Below, piece by piece: positions 1-15,149 of a DNA stretch of 64,000 nt (position 1 is the stretch's first letter; each line of letters starts with the position of its first letter). The stretch covers positions 46,098 to 110,097 of the forward strand of contig JABYQS010000129.1 of NCBI GenBank assembly GCA_022592435.1, written 5' to 3'. Position numbers and translations under genes: made by a program. Origin of the DNA: Cerioporus squamosus (taxonomy: Eukaryota > Basidiomycota > Agaricomycetes > Polyporales > Polyporaceae). Under the pieces are notes generated by a model, which saw only the letters and a program-made list of their open reading frames with translations, searched no databases and had not been told where the DNA came from.

Positions 1-1701
1 CAGAATTGGGTCACGTTAACATCAGCCAAAGACCGTACCAAGGTGCAGTGGCACTCACAGCAGCGTTCGGCGGGCTCGCCACGCCCCCGAGGCTATGATA
101 GATGAGCAGGGTTTCGTGGGTACAACGTCAGACTGAGCAAGATGCACCAGTACGCACACGTTGAGCGGCCAGGACGAGAAGAAGAACGTGTAGCGGCCCG
201 TCTCCGCGGCGTGCTTGGAGAGCGCCTCGAGGTCGAAGAACTCGCCGATGGGCATGCCCCACATGCTGCACGAGTCCCCAGCATCCGAGTCCGAGGCGGT
301 GAGCGCTGTGGTATTGGAGCCTGGGGAAAGAGGACGAGGTACGTACCCAAGGATGGTGGAGTGCAGGTGGGCGATGCCTTCCGGAGGGGGCCAGCGCTGC
401 GTGGGTCCTAGTCAGCTCCGGAGAACGTTATGAGCCACATTGCCTACGCACCTCCAGGGAGGGCTGGTCAGACGCGATGGCGGCGAAGTGGTTGTCCCAC
501 AGGAATCGCTTCATGTCCTCGCCCTGTTCAATGCCCGCGCTGCACAGAACACGGTTCTGCCCTCAGCTGGGGCTCGGAGCGATCGAGATATTCACGTACA
601 AGGTCTCCTCCTTGCCGGAAAGGCCGTCACGCTCCTCCTGCGTTGCTCCGTTATAGCGCTGCATGAAGCCGACACGCAGGATGAGGATGTCGGCCGGGCG
701 GAAGGTCGTGCCCTGCGCCTTGGCACACTCGAGGATGTCCTCGAGCGGGATGGGGTGCGTCGTGAACGGGTCGTACGGCAGCTTGCCGAGCTTCTCTGTG
801 TAAAACTTGACCATGTCGAGGAGCACGCCGCGGCCGCAGATGCCGTGCTGCGCCCAGTCTGTTGTGATGGTCAGGCGTGAGCTCAAGTATAGTACACGAC
901 GGGGATGGAGACGTGGGAGAGGGAACGCACTGTGGATGCCGAACTTTATGAGCTCGGGGTCAACGTCGGTCGGGCTCGCGATCGTGATCTTGCCATTCTG
1001 GAAGAAGGACGCAGGCGTGCCCTGGTAGAAAAGCCCGTGCTGGAGCAGGCCGAAGTGCTTCAGGCCATCCCACTGCGTCCCAGATTGGGTATTCTTGGTG
1101 CGACGTGATAGCGTGAGCGATATAGGCTACCGTGTGAGAACTTGAAGATCACGGAACGCACGATGTGGAGAACGTCGTCGTGGACAGCGCCGCGCCCTTC
1201 CTTGAAGATAACCTCGTGCTCGGGAGGCTTGCGACCAAACACAGGCTGTAAACATGGCAAGCATGATCAGGTCTCATGATCTATGGCCAGACGTATGATG
1301 ACATCGACGGCATCCCGCACTGTGACGGCGGCAGTAGTCGCGCTCGAGCATACCTTGCTCGGGAAGTTCACCGGCCTGTGTAGTAGTGGGGAAGCGTCAG
1401 ATCGCATCCTCTCCCCAACGTCGCTCCAATGCACTCACCAGTTCAGGCAGATCGCCTTGCCTGTCCTACATGAAGCCGATCGCGAGGTCAGCGTGGAGCA
1501 GGAGTACTATGTACCACGAGACAGCCTCTGAGAGACGCATGCGCACTGGATTTCCTTAGACGCCTCTTTCACGACCTCCTCGATCAGCAGATTCACAGTC
1601 CCGAGCTGATCGTCCTTGCCCCAAACCTCCCAGGCGCACCCGGTGAAGTCCTTGAACTTGGGCAGCTCGTCAAACGTTGGCAGCTTGCTCGCAGTCGCCA
1701 T
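1..1701 (-). CDS. Cyclase family protein (kynurenine formamidase-like), copy 1, 3' partial
   Basis: This multi-exon gene reads leftwards from ATG 1699-1701 (MATASKLPTFDELPKF). The exons give TGKAICLNWPVNFPSK, then a QSGTQWDGLKHFGLLQHG block, then NWAQHGICGRGVLLDMV, ADILILRVGFMQRYNG and MWGMPIGEFFDLEAL. The last visible exon encodes LGGVASPPNAA followed by a GT donor. By comparison with copy 2, only a tiny last exon (A-Y-F-stop) lies beyond position 1. The SGTQWD stretch corresponds to the metal-binding HxGTHxDxPxH region of Pfam Cyclase (PF04199), which in fungal members is usually changed as here. Known members are metal-dependent amide or ester hydrolases; the substrate of this one is unknown. 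No stop or frameshift was found. Its tandem partner lies about 450 bp upstream. Confidence 0.85.
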
Positions 1702-2158
1702 CGTCGTGTTCGCAGTAGCAGTCGAGGCGGCGTGTGAGATGAGATGTGGCCTTTGAGGCGGCCGGAAGCCGCTGTTGCAACACCCACGCTCGTTACTTTA
1801 GTCTGCGGGCTCTCGGTCAGCATGGGTGTCGGGTGCTGTCCTCCTCCTGCGGCCCGGGGAAGCGTATAACTTATAGTACTATAACGTAGGTTCCCGTGAA
1901 CGCGCAGGTAGCTACGCGCCCGTCTGGTGATGTTCCTCTTAGGGCTCTCACCGAAACTTTCACTTCGTTCCACCCGAATAGTTCTGACTTACGAGGCGCT
2001 GTGTTGAGAACATCCTGCGGTCAATAGCTGCCCTTCGAGTCGAACGACGGCATTGGTACTTATGCTTTCAATCATACTGATACAATCTCCGAGTAGAGTG
2101 GTCCCTGCTTTCCGTAGCTTCCATCCTTGTAATCCGGTCCACATCCATAAAGCGCCGC

Positions 2159-4109
2159 TCAGAAGTACGCCTGCAAGGAGCATGGTCAGCATGGGCCGTG
2201 CACTGTCCAGACTCAGGTGCACCACTTACGGCAGCGTTCGGCGGGCTCGCCACACCCCCGAGGCTAGATGAGGAAGGTTTTGTCAGTACATCTCGGGGCA
2301 TTAGAGGCAAGGACAGACACGCACACGTTGAGCGGCCAGGACGAGAAGAAGAACGTGTAACGACCCGTCTCCGCGGCGTGCTTCGCGAGCGCCTCGAGGT
2401 CGAAGAACTCGCCAATGGGCATGCCCCACATACTGCCGTGCAAGTGTCAATGAACACTGAGGAGCTTGCACTGGAGAGGAGCAACGACGTACCCGAGGAT
2501 GGTGGAGTGGAGGTGAGTGATGCCCTCGGCAGGAGGCCAGCTCTGCACCAGTCCCAATCAACTTCGCAGCCTGTCACGGGCTGCTTCAAGTACGCACCTC
2601 GAGTGCGGGCTGGTCAGACGCCACAGCGGCGAAGTGATTGTCCCAAAGGAAGCGCTTCATGTCCTCGGTCTGCTCGATACCCGCGCTGTGAGGAAGATGA
2701 ATCCGCCATTAGCTGCTGGACTGCGGGCATTTCTGGTCAAGCTCGCACGTACAAGGTCTCCTCCTTAGCAGCGAGCCCATCGCGCTCCTCCTGCGTCGCG
2801 CCGTTGTAGCGCTGCATGAAGCCAACGCGGAGAATGAGGATGTCCGCGGGGCGGAAAGTCGTGCCCTGCGCCTTGGCGCATTCGAGGATGTCCGCGAGCG
2901 GGATGGGGTGCGTCGTGAACGGGTCGTACGGCAACTTACCGAGCTTCTCGGTGTAGAACTTGACCATGTCAAGGAGCACGCCGCGACCACAGATGCCATG
3001 TTGCGCCCAGTCTGTGCATCGCGCGAATATGAGCTCATATGAATACAGTGATGTGGAAGAGACAAGAGTGGACGTACTGTGGATGCCGTACTTGATGAGC
3101 TCGGGGTCGACGTCCGTAGGGCTGACGATCTCAATCTTGCCGTGCTTGAAGAAAGACGCAGGCGTTCCCTGGTAGAACAAGCCGTGGTGGAGCAAGCCGA
3201 AGTGCTTCAGGCCATCCCATTGCGTCCCGGATTGAGTGTTCTACAGCATTGGTTCGTAAGCAAAGCCTTCATAGCACATGCATAGAAACTTGGAACTAGT
3301 CGATTGACCGAGCAGTGCTAGTGAACGAGCTCTCGCTGAACGAGTGGTGAGGTTCACGCAGCCGGTCCGGGAGAGTACCGGGTCCCGAGAGGCGTTTTAT
3401 CCACTAACGTCTGCTGCGCATCATATCGGACAGAGCGCGGTGGACATGGACACCAATCCGAGTGTAACAGCCCCTGGCGAATGCATGAATCGCAGGAGGT
3501 AGGAGCAAACTCCGTCGTATTCCTTTATACGACGTACGCGAAGATATCCACCCCTCTCGGTGCATTGCAAGACCAAGAGAAAACATTGACACTCACAATG
3601 TGAAGGTGGTCGTCGTGGACCGCGCCGGCATGCTCCAAGAAGAGTATCTCGTGCTCGGGAGACTTGCGGCTGAACGCAGGCTGTGAACACGAGCATGATC
3701 AGCGTTAGCTCTCGCAGTCGGACGCACATGACGACATCGACGGGACTCCGGATGCCGGCAGCTGCACTCGTACCTTACTCGGGAAGTTCACCGGCCTGCG
3801 AAACAATGCGGAAGCTTCTGCTCGTGTCCTCTCCTCGACATCGTTCTGACAGAACTCACCAGTTCAGGCAGATTGCCTTGCCCGTCCTGCGAAACAGCTG
3901 CGTTAGCACGCGCAGAGGGGTACATGATAGCCTTCATGGGAAGGGAAGACGTACTTGATTTCCTTCGACGCCTCCTTGACGACCTCCTCGGTCAGCAGGT
4001 TCACAGTCCCGAGCTGGTCATCCTTGCCCCAGACCTGCCAGGCACACCCAGTGAAGTCCTTGAACTTGGGAAGCTCGTCGAACGTCGGCAGCTTGCTCGC
4101 AGACGCCAT
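2159..4109 (-). CDS. Cyclase family protein (kynurenine formamidase-like), copy 2, complete
   Basis: Tandem paralogue of the left-edge cyclase with the same exon order. The start ATG is 4107-4109 (MASASKLPTFDELPKF) and the stop is 2159-2161 after a last micro-exon A-Y-F. Recognisable blocks are TGKAICLNWPVNFPSK, KSPEHEILFLEHAGAV, NTQSGTQWDGLKHFG (the degenerate HxGTHxD metal-binding block of PF04199), WAQHGICGRGVLLDMV and MPIGEFFDLEAL. It is predicted to be a soluble hydrolase; the kynurenine-formamidase relationship is by family only. One intron (about 3241-3597) is some 270 nt longer than the equivalent intron in copy 1 and contains a perfect 8-bp hairpin. All other introns are ordinary in size. 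All exons are open, so it is probably functional. Confidence 0.87.
3513..3534. repeat. Short perfect inverted repeat in an enlarged intron
   Basis: CGTCGTAT, a six-base spacer, then ATACGACG. It lies in the intron of cyclase copy 2 that is about 270 nt longer than its counterpart in copy 1. Confidence 0.6.
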
Positions 4110-4790
4110 TGCAGTAGCAGTCGAGGTGGAGTGTGGCTCTGAGATGTGGGCGAGAACACGTTTGAGGCGGCCAGATGCCATAACGGCCGTCGTTATATAT
4201 GTCTGCGGGGTACCGCGCCCTGTCACTGTCAGCGTTAGATGATGTCTCCCCACCGCGAAGCGAGATGTGCCGGTTCCGGGGAAGGCGAAGGAAAATACGT
4301 GCTTCCGCAGCCCGAGGCCCCGACCTGGGGCACCTGCGATCGCGAAAGTCCAATCTCTGCGCCCAGCCGACCGGAACACCCTGATATCGTGACCGCAAAC
4401 ACAGCTCATCTGACCTCCATCTGACACCCTATGCGTCGCCGGCATTCCTCTGTGCAGGCTGCCATGACGGTGGCGCACCCCTCTCGACCTCCACAATCGT
4501 GCGACAAGGGGCTTGGGACGGCTGTATGAAGAGGCATGCGACCTTCCCAGGAGAGGCTTCCGATGGCAACTCACAACAGGTCGTGGTAGCCGCGCTACGC
4601 CGCCCTCAACACGGACGTGAATTCGCTTGTCGAATCAGACATAGTCGTAGGAGACACAGATCTTGCGCAAATCAGATAAGATACCCATAAGCACAATGAG
4701 GAAACAGGGGATGGAACGTGGATCAGCCTGTAGTGCTGAGCGTGCCAAGATCGCAAGGATCCGCACCCAGTCCAGAAGACAGGGAACAAC

Positions 4791-7611
<2,821 letters not shown>

Positions 7612-7947
7612 GTTTGAAGGCGAGTTATTGTGGTTTACGGGGCACCGCACGATGACAAGAAAGGCTCGTTGTCGCAGGAGAGGGCGGTGACGGTGTGGTG
7701 GGCGATGAGTAAAGACGCGTTTGAGTCACAGCCCGCCGAGGAGAGCCCGCGCCAACTGGTTCGGGTTCCCACGGAGGAGGTGAACCAAAGCCCAAGTGCA
7801 ACTGAACCAAAGCGGACGCGTGATTGTGCGGGTCGCGAACCTTTCCACGCGACGAGAAGTCGAACAACCACCGAGCGGCCTCCACGACCCGACCACGACG
7901 ACAACCGTTCCGCGACGCCCCAGACACCCTGCTCGCTGCCAGTTGCG

Positions 7948-10211
7948 ATGAGCAGACGACAATCGCGTGTATCTATCGACGCCAGGCAGCACGACACCCT
8001 GCTGGAATTCGAGACCTGTGCGTGTTCCCGTCGCCGGACTCCGTCCATCTCTCACGCTCATACGTCCGTGCTCATGTCCCCGCTCTCGTTCAGTCAAGAA
8101 GAAATTCCTCCTGGCCAACAAGCATATCACGAAGTGCGTGTCGTGCGCTCGTCATATCTGCGTCTTCGCATGGCAATGGTGTCAGAGAGAGACTGACATG
8201 TGGCTGGGCTAGGCTGAACTCGACCCTGAGCGCACGGATAGAAGAACTCAATGCGCAGATATCTACCCTCTATGTCGAGAACCTTCGCCTCAGGGCCTCC
8301 GAGATTGCGCTCACATCGCAGTTGAAGAAGGAGAGGGAGAAGTCCAGGAAGATCTTGGCCGATGCAGAGTCCGCGGTAAGCATCCATCTTTGCTTTCGTG
8401 TTGAGGACCTCTCCATCTCCTTGCCTTCTTTGCTTCCCCAATCCGACTTGACTCTTGCCTCAAACTCACCGTGGCTTTGCTCGGTATTTTAAATGTTCGC
8501 TGTAGGGCGAGTTCAACTATGCTTGTATATTGGTGCACATATGCCCTTCTTCACTCGTATCCTGCGCCTGCCTTCCGCCGTCGCATCGTTTCCATCTCTC
8601 GAGGCTCGAACCGCTTCGACTGGAAGCATCACGGCATGTGGTCTTGTCATCCATTAATCGAGCTGGCTTGCTGCATGTTGTTGACCTCTCGCATGTCTCC
8701 AGACACACAACCTCATGAAGCAGCTTGGCTTCATCCGCAAGTCATGTGGCATATCACATCGTTCCCCCAGTCCGGAAGCCAACCCTCAACCACCACGCGC
8801 GAAGCGTCCCATCCCAGACCCCAATGTATCACCGCCTCCGAACCGCATCGCTCGTCCACCAACAATTCCTGTTCTCGTGGAAGATGACGAACCCAACATG
8901 TCTTCCCCAGAAGACCTTGACGAGCAAGAGCCGGAGTCGAGCCCAAGCCTCGTTCGTAAACGCAAGACGAAGTCGCGGACATCCAGTACTTCTTCCAGCC
9001 GTCTCCCTGTGCCCTTGTCCAAATCGCCATCGCCCCCTGTGGAAGTCCTTCAGATTGACTTTGACGGCCAGCTAGGCAAGTCAGGGAAGCGGCGACCCAC
9101 ACGACGTCAGAGCGGTCTCTTGACGAGCGTGTCAATCACCGCGGTCACTGCGGACGGCCTCGGTCGCCCACCAAGCCCTGTTCCTAGCTCTCCGGTGCGT
9201 GATGCGATGGAAGAAGACGAGCTAGCTGCTGCGGAGCCCGACGATAATGAGGTTGAGGCGATCCTGCAGACGGTAACCAAGCGAGAGCGCAAGGTCAAGA
9301 AGGAGCCGGTTACCGAACGCATACGAGAGGCTGACAGCGACGCCGCCGAGGTCCCTCGTCCACGCGAGCGCAAGAAGCATCGTGCCACGGAGGATCCGGC
9401 TGATGTTGTCGTGGGGAGCAAGTCGAAACTCAAGGACGTCACGAACTCGCAGGCGAGCCGATCTGCTTTGCCTCAGCTCGACACGACGTCAGGTACGTCA
9501 CTGCCAGACTGAACGCTCGCGGAAGATTGTGTCTCATGTATTACTGTCATAGATCGCGAGCGTCGACGCTCCCCTGATGTCGACGTGCCGACCTCCGCCA
9601 CCAGTCTCGCGAGTACGTCAACCAGGAACTTCCTGTCAACTCCTGCTACCACGCCAGCGCCTCCCTCGAAACCTCCGTCTCACTTACTCACGCCGCGCTC
9701 ATCGAGTCCTATTGCGCCACCACCTCAGCCCGAATCGGAGTCTGCTCTCGGCGGACGCGAGCGTCGCGTGCGCAAGAGCATCAACTACGCGGAGCCAAAG
9801 CTGAACACGTAAGTCCCCAATCCCGTCGTCCTTGGGAGCACGCTCACTCACGTCACATCTGTCCCCAGGAAGATGCGCAAACCTGACCCTGCTCCGTCGA
9901 CGGGTTCAAAGCGCACGTCGCTGGCCGCGCAGGATGATCCGCTGCCTATCTCTTCGCGATCGTCGTCTTCAAACACCGCTGATGCAGAGGCCGACCCCGT
10001 CTCTACTGGGTCAATGAAACGCAAGAAGTCCCGGGGATATACGCCCCCGGAGGATGAGGACGAGAGTGAAGGCACGCAGGCCGACGCCGAGTTCGGGAGC
10101 CTCCGCACCGGGTCGTGGTCCAACGTGGACGGGCGACGACGCAGCGTGCACGGTTCCAGCACACGACGACTGGAAGGTGACGACCTGCGACGCCACAGCA
10201 TGGCTGTGTAG
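7948..10211 (+). CDS. SGO1: Shugoshin (centromeric cohesin protector)
   Basis: Six exons close in frame (7948-8017, 8094-8133, 8213-8375, 8703-9492, 9553-9808, 9869-10211) and encode 553 aa. The N-terminus ETFKKKFLLANKHITKLNS followed by IEELNAQISTLYVENLRL is the conserved shugoshin coiled coil, which in characterised members binds PP2A-B56. The C-terminal basic motif RRVRKSINYAEPKLNTKMRK is the shugoshin C-terminal domain that docks on phosphorylated histone H2A at centromeres. The middle is long, Ser/Pro-rich and probably disordered. Established role: protection of cohesin from separase during meiosis, and biorientation. Exon 2 is only 40 nt, and intron 3 is 327 nt against about 60-80 nt for the others. 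It is divergent from the PRP4 gene. Confidence 0.93.
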
Positions 10212-10946
10212 CCCGTCGCCCTGGTGCTGGCGGTTCCGTTTCATCGACTCGGCGGACTTGCGGGTGCCTTCCGGTCTGCGACAGCTCCCCTCCGGTTGAC
10301 CCTCCATCGCGCGGCGGTGCTGGTCTCGGCGAGTGTTGCGCCCATTGGGGACGTTATGATTATGGTGATGACCTCCTATGATATGATGATTGATACGTAT
10401 GCAATGATCCGCGTTCGCGAGACCCTCCAGTCAGTCTGATTTACTTACAACTAGGGCGTCTTCGCACAACCCACTCTTCCCTGTGCGTAGACTAAGGCTA
10501 TCGTAATTTACAGTGGTCTCGTCTTGTGAGTATGCAAACGGAACGAATGACTAGTGTTACTGTATCATATGTATCCTAACTTCTACTCCTTATCCTTTAT
10601 TCTCGTGAATATAGTTCGGCTTGCTTGGGTTTTCATTGTAACCCCGTATTGTCCCAGTTCTGCACTGACAATGTGTCTCAACTCTCCTGCGGTCGTGCAT
10701 ACGATGAGGCCAACGTCGCCGCACAAGCTAAAGCTCACGTAGGACAGCTAAGGTTCGGGAGGCGCCCGGCGGTCAGTATCGAATTACGTAATCCTGGGAG
10801 ACAATAGCCGGCAAGTCGAGAGGTTGGCTTGGTTTACTTTGACTTCCGACCTTGGTCGACGGATTCTCGTCGACGGCCACCACATTCATATGCTGTCCAT
10901 CTTCTAGCTCTTGGATACTGCTTAACCACCGGACTAGCAAACTAGC
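10212..10946. other. Intergenic region, no gene seen
   Basis: About 735 bp between two plus-strand genes. It becomes AT-richer after 10360, consistent with the 3' region of the shugoshin gene and the promoter of the next gene. No coding exon was recognised. Confidence 0.5.
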
Positions 10947-13007
10947 ATGATTGAGTCGTCGTCCTTGGTCGAGGAAATCAGCCTCAACGAGCGCATTGCA
11001 AGACAGCACGCGGCTCTCCTCTCTTTCCCAGAAGAGTTATGTCCGGCATCACGACCACCTTCTCCGACGTCGGAGGAGCGAATCTTGGATCTGAAGACGC
11101 GTATCACGACGGCAGTGAATACGGCCGGGGGAGACCCGACGAATCCGAAGTGGGGTTACGTCTCGCGGATGGTTCAACTTGGCTGTACGAGCCGCAAGTA
11201 CGTCGGTGTGGCTCCGGGCGTGAAGATGGGGGATGGGGGAAAGGTCAGTGTGGGTCAGGGTTTTAAGTGGGAGATGCCGGAGACGGAGGAAGAGTGGGCA
11301 GCGTACGAGCAGAGGTGGGAGGCAGCTGCGGCAGAGGAGAGGAGGAAGAGCGAAGCCAAGGTTGCGGCCAAGTCATCCCGGACGAGCAAGTACTTCAAGG
11401 TTCATGCCGCCGAGGAACCAGCAATCGGGTCCCGCCCCCGTGCTACGAGCAGCAAGGCAGAGGTGATACGAGAGAAGGTCGAACGCTGGCAGGCGCAGGT
11501 TCCTGTGGACGCTGCTCCGGACGTGCCAATGTCGCAAGGAGTAGCAGATATACTGCCATTGCCGAAAGCTGACAAGGGCAAGGCCAAGGAACGTGTCCCA
11601 CAGGCTGAGAAGGAACAAGCCTCTCTAGGGTTCCGCGTGGTGAAGCGTGCAAGTGTCACGTCTGCGAAAGGGGGTAGCAGCGGGTCCTCGAAACCGAGAG
11701 TGTCTCCGGCAGGTCGCGCTCCTACTCCTCCTAGCGACAACCCCTCTCCATCTTTTCCGGACATACCTCAGGACCCCATAACAGTCGAGCCCATGGAGCG
11801 GCCATCTGCGCCCGAACCCCCTCCTGTTACCAAGATTACAGAGCTTCCTGAGATGGTGCGTGGTTCGCTTCCTAAAATGTATCATCATTAATATATCGTA
11901 CAGTCGTTCCTTCCGCCGTCCTTCCCGTCTCAGTTGCAGACGTCCACACCACCCCTAAATGATCGTCGGCAGAAACCACCACCAATAGCACCATGTTCGC
12001 CACCTCCATCTTCCCCGTCACGACTCTCGGTGCAATCATTCGACCCCTCCCGACCCCAGCGTCACGCCCCGCAGCAACCGTCCTCGAGCGTGCCTGCGGT
12101 CTCGCCCGTGCGTAGACCCTCCAAACGTGCCCGCACGCCAAATGCGAGTCCGCAGGATATCCGCATGGACACTCCGCAGTCTCGTTCGCCGCGCCTGAAG
12201 AGCCCTCTGAGCAAGAAAGCGCGCGTCGTTCCGGAACAGGGACCGGCCTCGAGCGGTCCTGCACCTGTACCGCCCTCGACGCCCCCGCCATCGTCTCCTC
12301 CCGCGCGCCCCGTTACGCCCGTGTCTAGGGGGAAAGGCTTGGGTAATGCGAAGGGCCTTCCGGTGCCCAGCACCCCGGATCCGCATCCCCTACCCACCTT
12401 AACGGAGCTGCTGGCGTCCTCCCGGCGCTCCAGGACGCGTCCACGCCCTCCGTCACGGAAGAACACCCCTCACAGGAGGGCGGGCTCGCGTACCTCCGAT
12501 ATGGTCTCGGAGCACGAGCTGGAACTTCCCGTGGTGGCGGAGGGCGCAGACGAAGACGAGCACACGCCCGAGCCGTCTCCCGCGAAAACGTACTTTTCAT
12601 CGCCTGCGTCGGGCTCGTCGGATTCCCCAGGCTCGGTTGTGCAGCGTGCACGCTCTCCAGTGTCCCCCTTGTTCACCCAGCACCCGAGTGCATTCGTGCC
12701 GAAGTTCGTGTCCACCCAGCAGCCGGGCGGACGGGACGACCCGTTCGCTGGCGGGTTCGCGCAGACGCAGGCTAGCATGATGCGCGGGAGCAGCGGGTTC
12801 TTCGGGATGGGCTACAGCTCACAGTTCGACGTCGAGGGGCACGTCGAGCAGGTGAGCGAGCTGCTCGAGCGGGACGTCGATTTCAACGGGTGGATCCGCG
12901 ACCTAGACAGCGAGGGCGAGGGCGAGGGCGAGGATCATGATGTCGACATGCCGGCGGCCCCGTCGCAGAGTCAGGAGACCGGTGCGATTGGCGTCGGGGG
13001 ATACTAA
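10947..13007 (+). CDS. Large Ser/Pro-rich hypothetical protein
   Basis: Two exons (10947-11855 and 11904-13007) joined by a 48-nt GT-AG intron give 670 aa in frame. The N-terminal 100 residues look folded (SEERILDLKTRITTAVNTAG, WGYVSRMVQLGC, GQGFKWEMPETEEEWAAYEQ). They are followed by an Ala/Glu/Lys-rich helical stretch and then roughly 450 residues dominated by Pro, Ser and Arg with clusters of SPxK/R sites (for example SRSPRLKSPLSKKARV), typical of disordered nuclear proteins regulated by phosphorylation. The C-terminus has VEQVSELLERDVDFNGWIRD and an acidic EGEGEGEDHDVDM tail. I do not recognise a family. Nuclear location is inferred from the basic SP-rich composition only. The long uninterrupted exon and codon usage leave little doubt that it is a gene. 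Confidence 0.8.
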
Positions 13008-13230
13008 AGGCGCAGGAGCAGGAGCAGGCACCGTGCGTAACACTGTTGAGTGGGACGCTGTGCTTACAGAGTTTTTGCATAATTTAGCTTATGTTGTATG
13101 AACCCCGTTGGGACGGTCGTAAGACCACAGCTATACCATGACCGTTCGCTAAGAATATCGAGATGTGTGGCCATCAGCTTTTGGATCAGCAGCGGTGAGT
13201 CGTCTCACAAGCATAAAGTCGTATGCTCAG

Positions 13231-13769
13231 GTACGTCCACCACCGCTGCATGATGTCAGACTGCGTCGCGGGGTGGGAGCGTTCATTCAGAAGTGGGCGG
13301 CAATCCCGCCACACTTGCTTCAGGACTTCGAATTGGAGGCACCAGTGCTGTGCTCCGGTACGCCCACACAATGCTTAGCAAACTGTCCGCGAACTGCGTT
13401 TGGACACTTCTGATGGATTGCTCGCTCGCAGAGATAGAGTTCTCCGAGCGCAGGATGGCTGAAGCATAGCAGCGTTCGATTACCGAGGTGGGCTTCGTGA
13501 AACAACGGGAAGTCACCGCTGAGCAGACAGCTTCCAGGACATGGGAGAGCGCAAGGACACGCACTTCGCGGTGAGTCAGGACGGTTGTGACTATCGGGAT
13601 GGGCAGCTTGACTGACAGACGCAACATAGAGATACCGCGCAGCAAGTTGCGATACTGGTTCGCCGGCAAGCATTTGGCCGACCTGCGCCTTCTCCCCTCA
13701 ACGCCACCACGCAGTCCGAACGAGTCTCACACCACGCAGCGAATCCCCTGGTCTCTCCATGAATATTAG
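13231..13769 (+). pseudogene. Possible small gene interrupted by an in-frame TAG
   Basis: Three segments are joined by ordinary GT-AG introns. Segment 13231-13357 reads HDVRLRRGVGAFIQKWAAIP and PPHLLQDFELEAPVLCS. Segment 13432-13572 reads EIEFSERRMAEA, a TAG at 13467-13469, then QRSITEVGFVKQREVTAEQT. The last, from about 13619 to 13769, reads RNIEIPRSKLRYWFAGKHLA. The frame is the same before and after the TAG, and both sides have protein-like composition. The TAG may be a nonsense mutation, or I may have missed an intron. No family is recognised. A further open stretch at 13866-14160 (VLFVQYMQTDLPEVVVEAM) could be a 3' exon. Confidence 0.3.
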
Positions 13770-13865
13770 GCGTATGTCACACGGGCGCGAGGGATGTTCC
13801 GCCCGCGCTGTCGCAGGTGAAGTCGAGCGCACCCACACTGTAGCTTAAGCTTTGATTTTGATAAT

Positions 13866-14800
13866 CCGTCAATCTAGAGCATACGCATCCCGCCGGCAGC
13901 GGCTTGCACCTCCCAAAACGCACCCCGCCCCGCAGTTGCGTGCGCATCTCACCGCCGCCGTGTCGTGGGACCCATATCCCGATCTTCCGGTCGGTCCGCA
14001 GCCGCAGGCAAGCAAGCAACAGGTCCTGTTTGTACAATACATGCAGACCGACCTCCCCGAAGTCGTGGTTGAAGCTATGACGAATGGTACTTGCCGGATG
14101 CGCGCAAACGTCCGCCCAGAATCGGCTTTCAACTTGCTAGCCGGAGAAGCCCGGTCGTGACGCTCTTCCGAGATTTGCGTCCGATGGCATGGGCGCAGCT
14201 CTCCGTATTCGGCCTGTGTGGGCTCAGGGTGGTCTGTGCGGGAACGGTACGTGCCGGAGGGTGTCTGTGCGCTCTGTAACCCCCTGATTTTGTTAGCTAT
14301 GCTTTGCCACGTGGGTGTACATACATTCACAACCGACCTCCCGCCTCCGCCGCCGTCGCTCTGACTACTTCCGACGTTGCGGAGGAGTCTGCTAACCCCT
14401 GTGGTTGACCAGGTCCGCGTCCGTTAGAGCAGCGGAGCGTAAGGTGGGGACCTCGGGCTAGGCCAAGCGCCCGTAGGAACTGGAGAGACTCAATGCTCAT
14501 TGAATTGAAGAGTCATGTAGCACTACGATGACGTACGCAGAAACGCAGATATGTGGTGCTTACGACTAGAGTGTCGTGTCACCTTCCGAGAGACCGCGCG
14601 ACGTCTCGCCAGTGGAAGCTTGCAGAACTCGCAAGACGTGCATCCGAAAGCTGTCCGGCGCAACACAGCCGATTCCTAGGGATTAATACGCTTTGGATGG
14701 TGCAGGGTATCTGTTCTCAGCTCGCTCAAAGGATGGTGGAGCGCAGTGCAGGAGATTGCATGGAAAGTTAGGTAACCGCTGAGTAGTATACGTGAGTTTT
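13866..14800. other. Unresolved stretch with possible exons
   Basis: A plus-strand open segment 13866-14160 reads WDPYPDLPVGPQPQASKQQ and AEARS-like tails. Another at 14565-14771 reads RQWKLAELARRASESCPAQH. Neither can be joined to a convincing start or stop. They may belong to the interrupted gene to the left or be chance frames. Confidence 0.25.
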
Positions 14801-15052
14801 TCAAGCATAACTAGAGCGAAGCTTTCGTCCGCCACCGATCTTGTGATACCAAGATAGTCCTGTCAGACGGCCCATAAGTGGTTTTAGCGGTGGAAGGACG
14901 ACGTAACAGCGACCACACTAACCTGCATCACTGTGGGCGGTCTCACCGACGACATCGCTGGCTCGCCTCGATCTGATCGTTGACAGAAGCTCGTTGACAG
15001 CTTCAAGCTTCGCACGGTTTCCTTCATGGTGTGAATGTCCAACGTTTGACAT
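14801..15052 (-). CDS. Small hypothetical protein, 62 aa
   Basis: Exon 14923-15052 starts MSNVGHSHHEGNRAKLEAVN and continues ELLSTIRSRRASDVVGETAH. A 63-nt GT-AG intron leads to exon 14801-14859 (LSWYHKIGGGRKLRSSYA, stop). Lengths close in frame. The first exon looks like a hydrophilic helical segment. No family is recognised, and exon 2 is less certain than exon 1. It sits about 100 bp downstream of the RVxF-type gene on the same strand. Confidence 0.4.
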
Positions 15053-15149
15053 AGTGGATCGGAATAAGAACGTGCCTGGCAGCCCAACAGTAGTCGCTTA
15101 GTCTTCGTGGGCGAGCAGCGAAGCGCGACGGCGGAACTTGCGATATACC

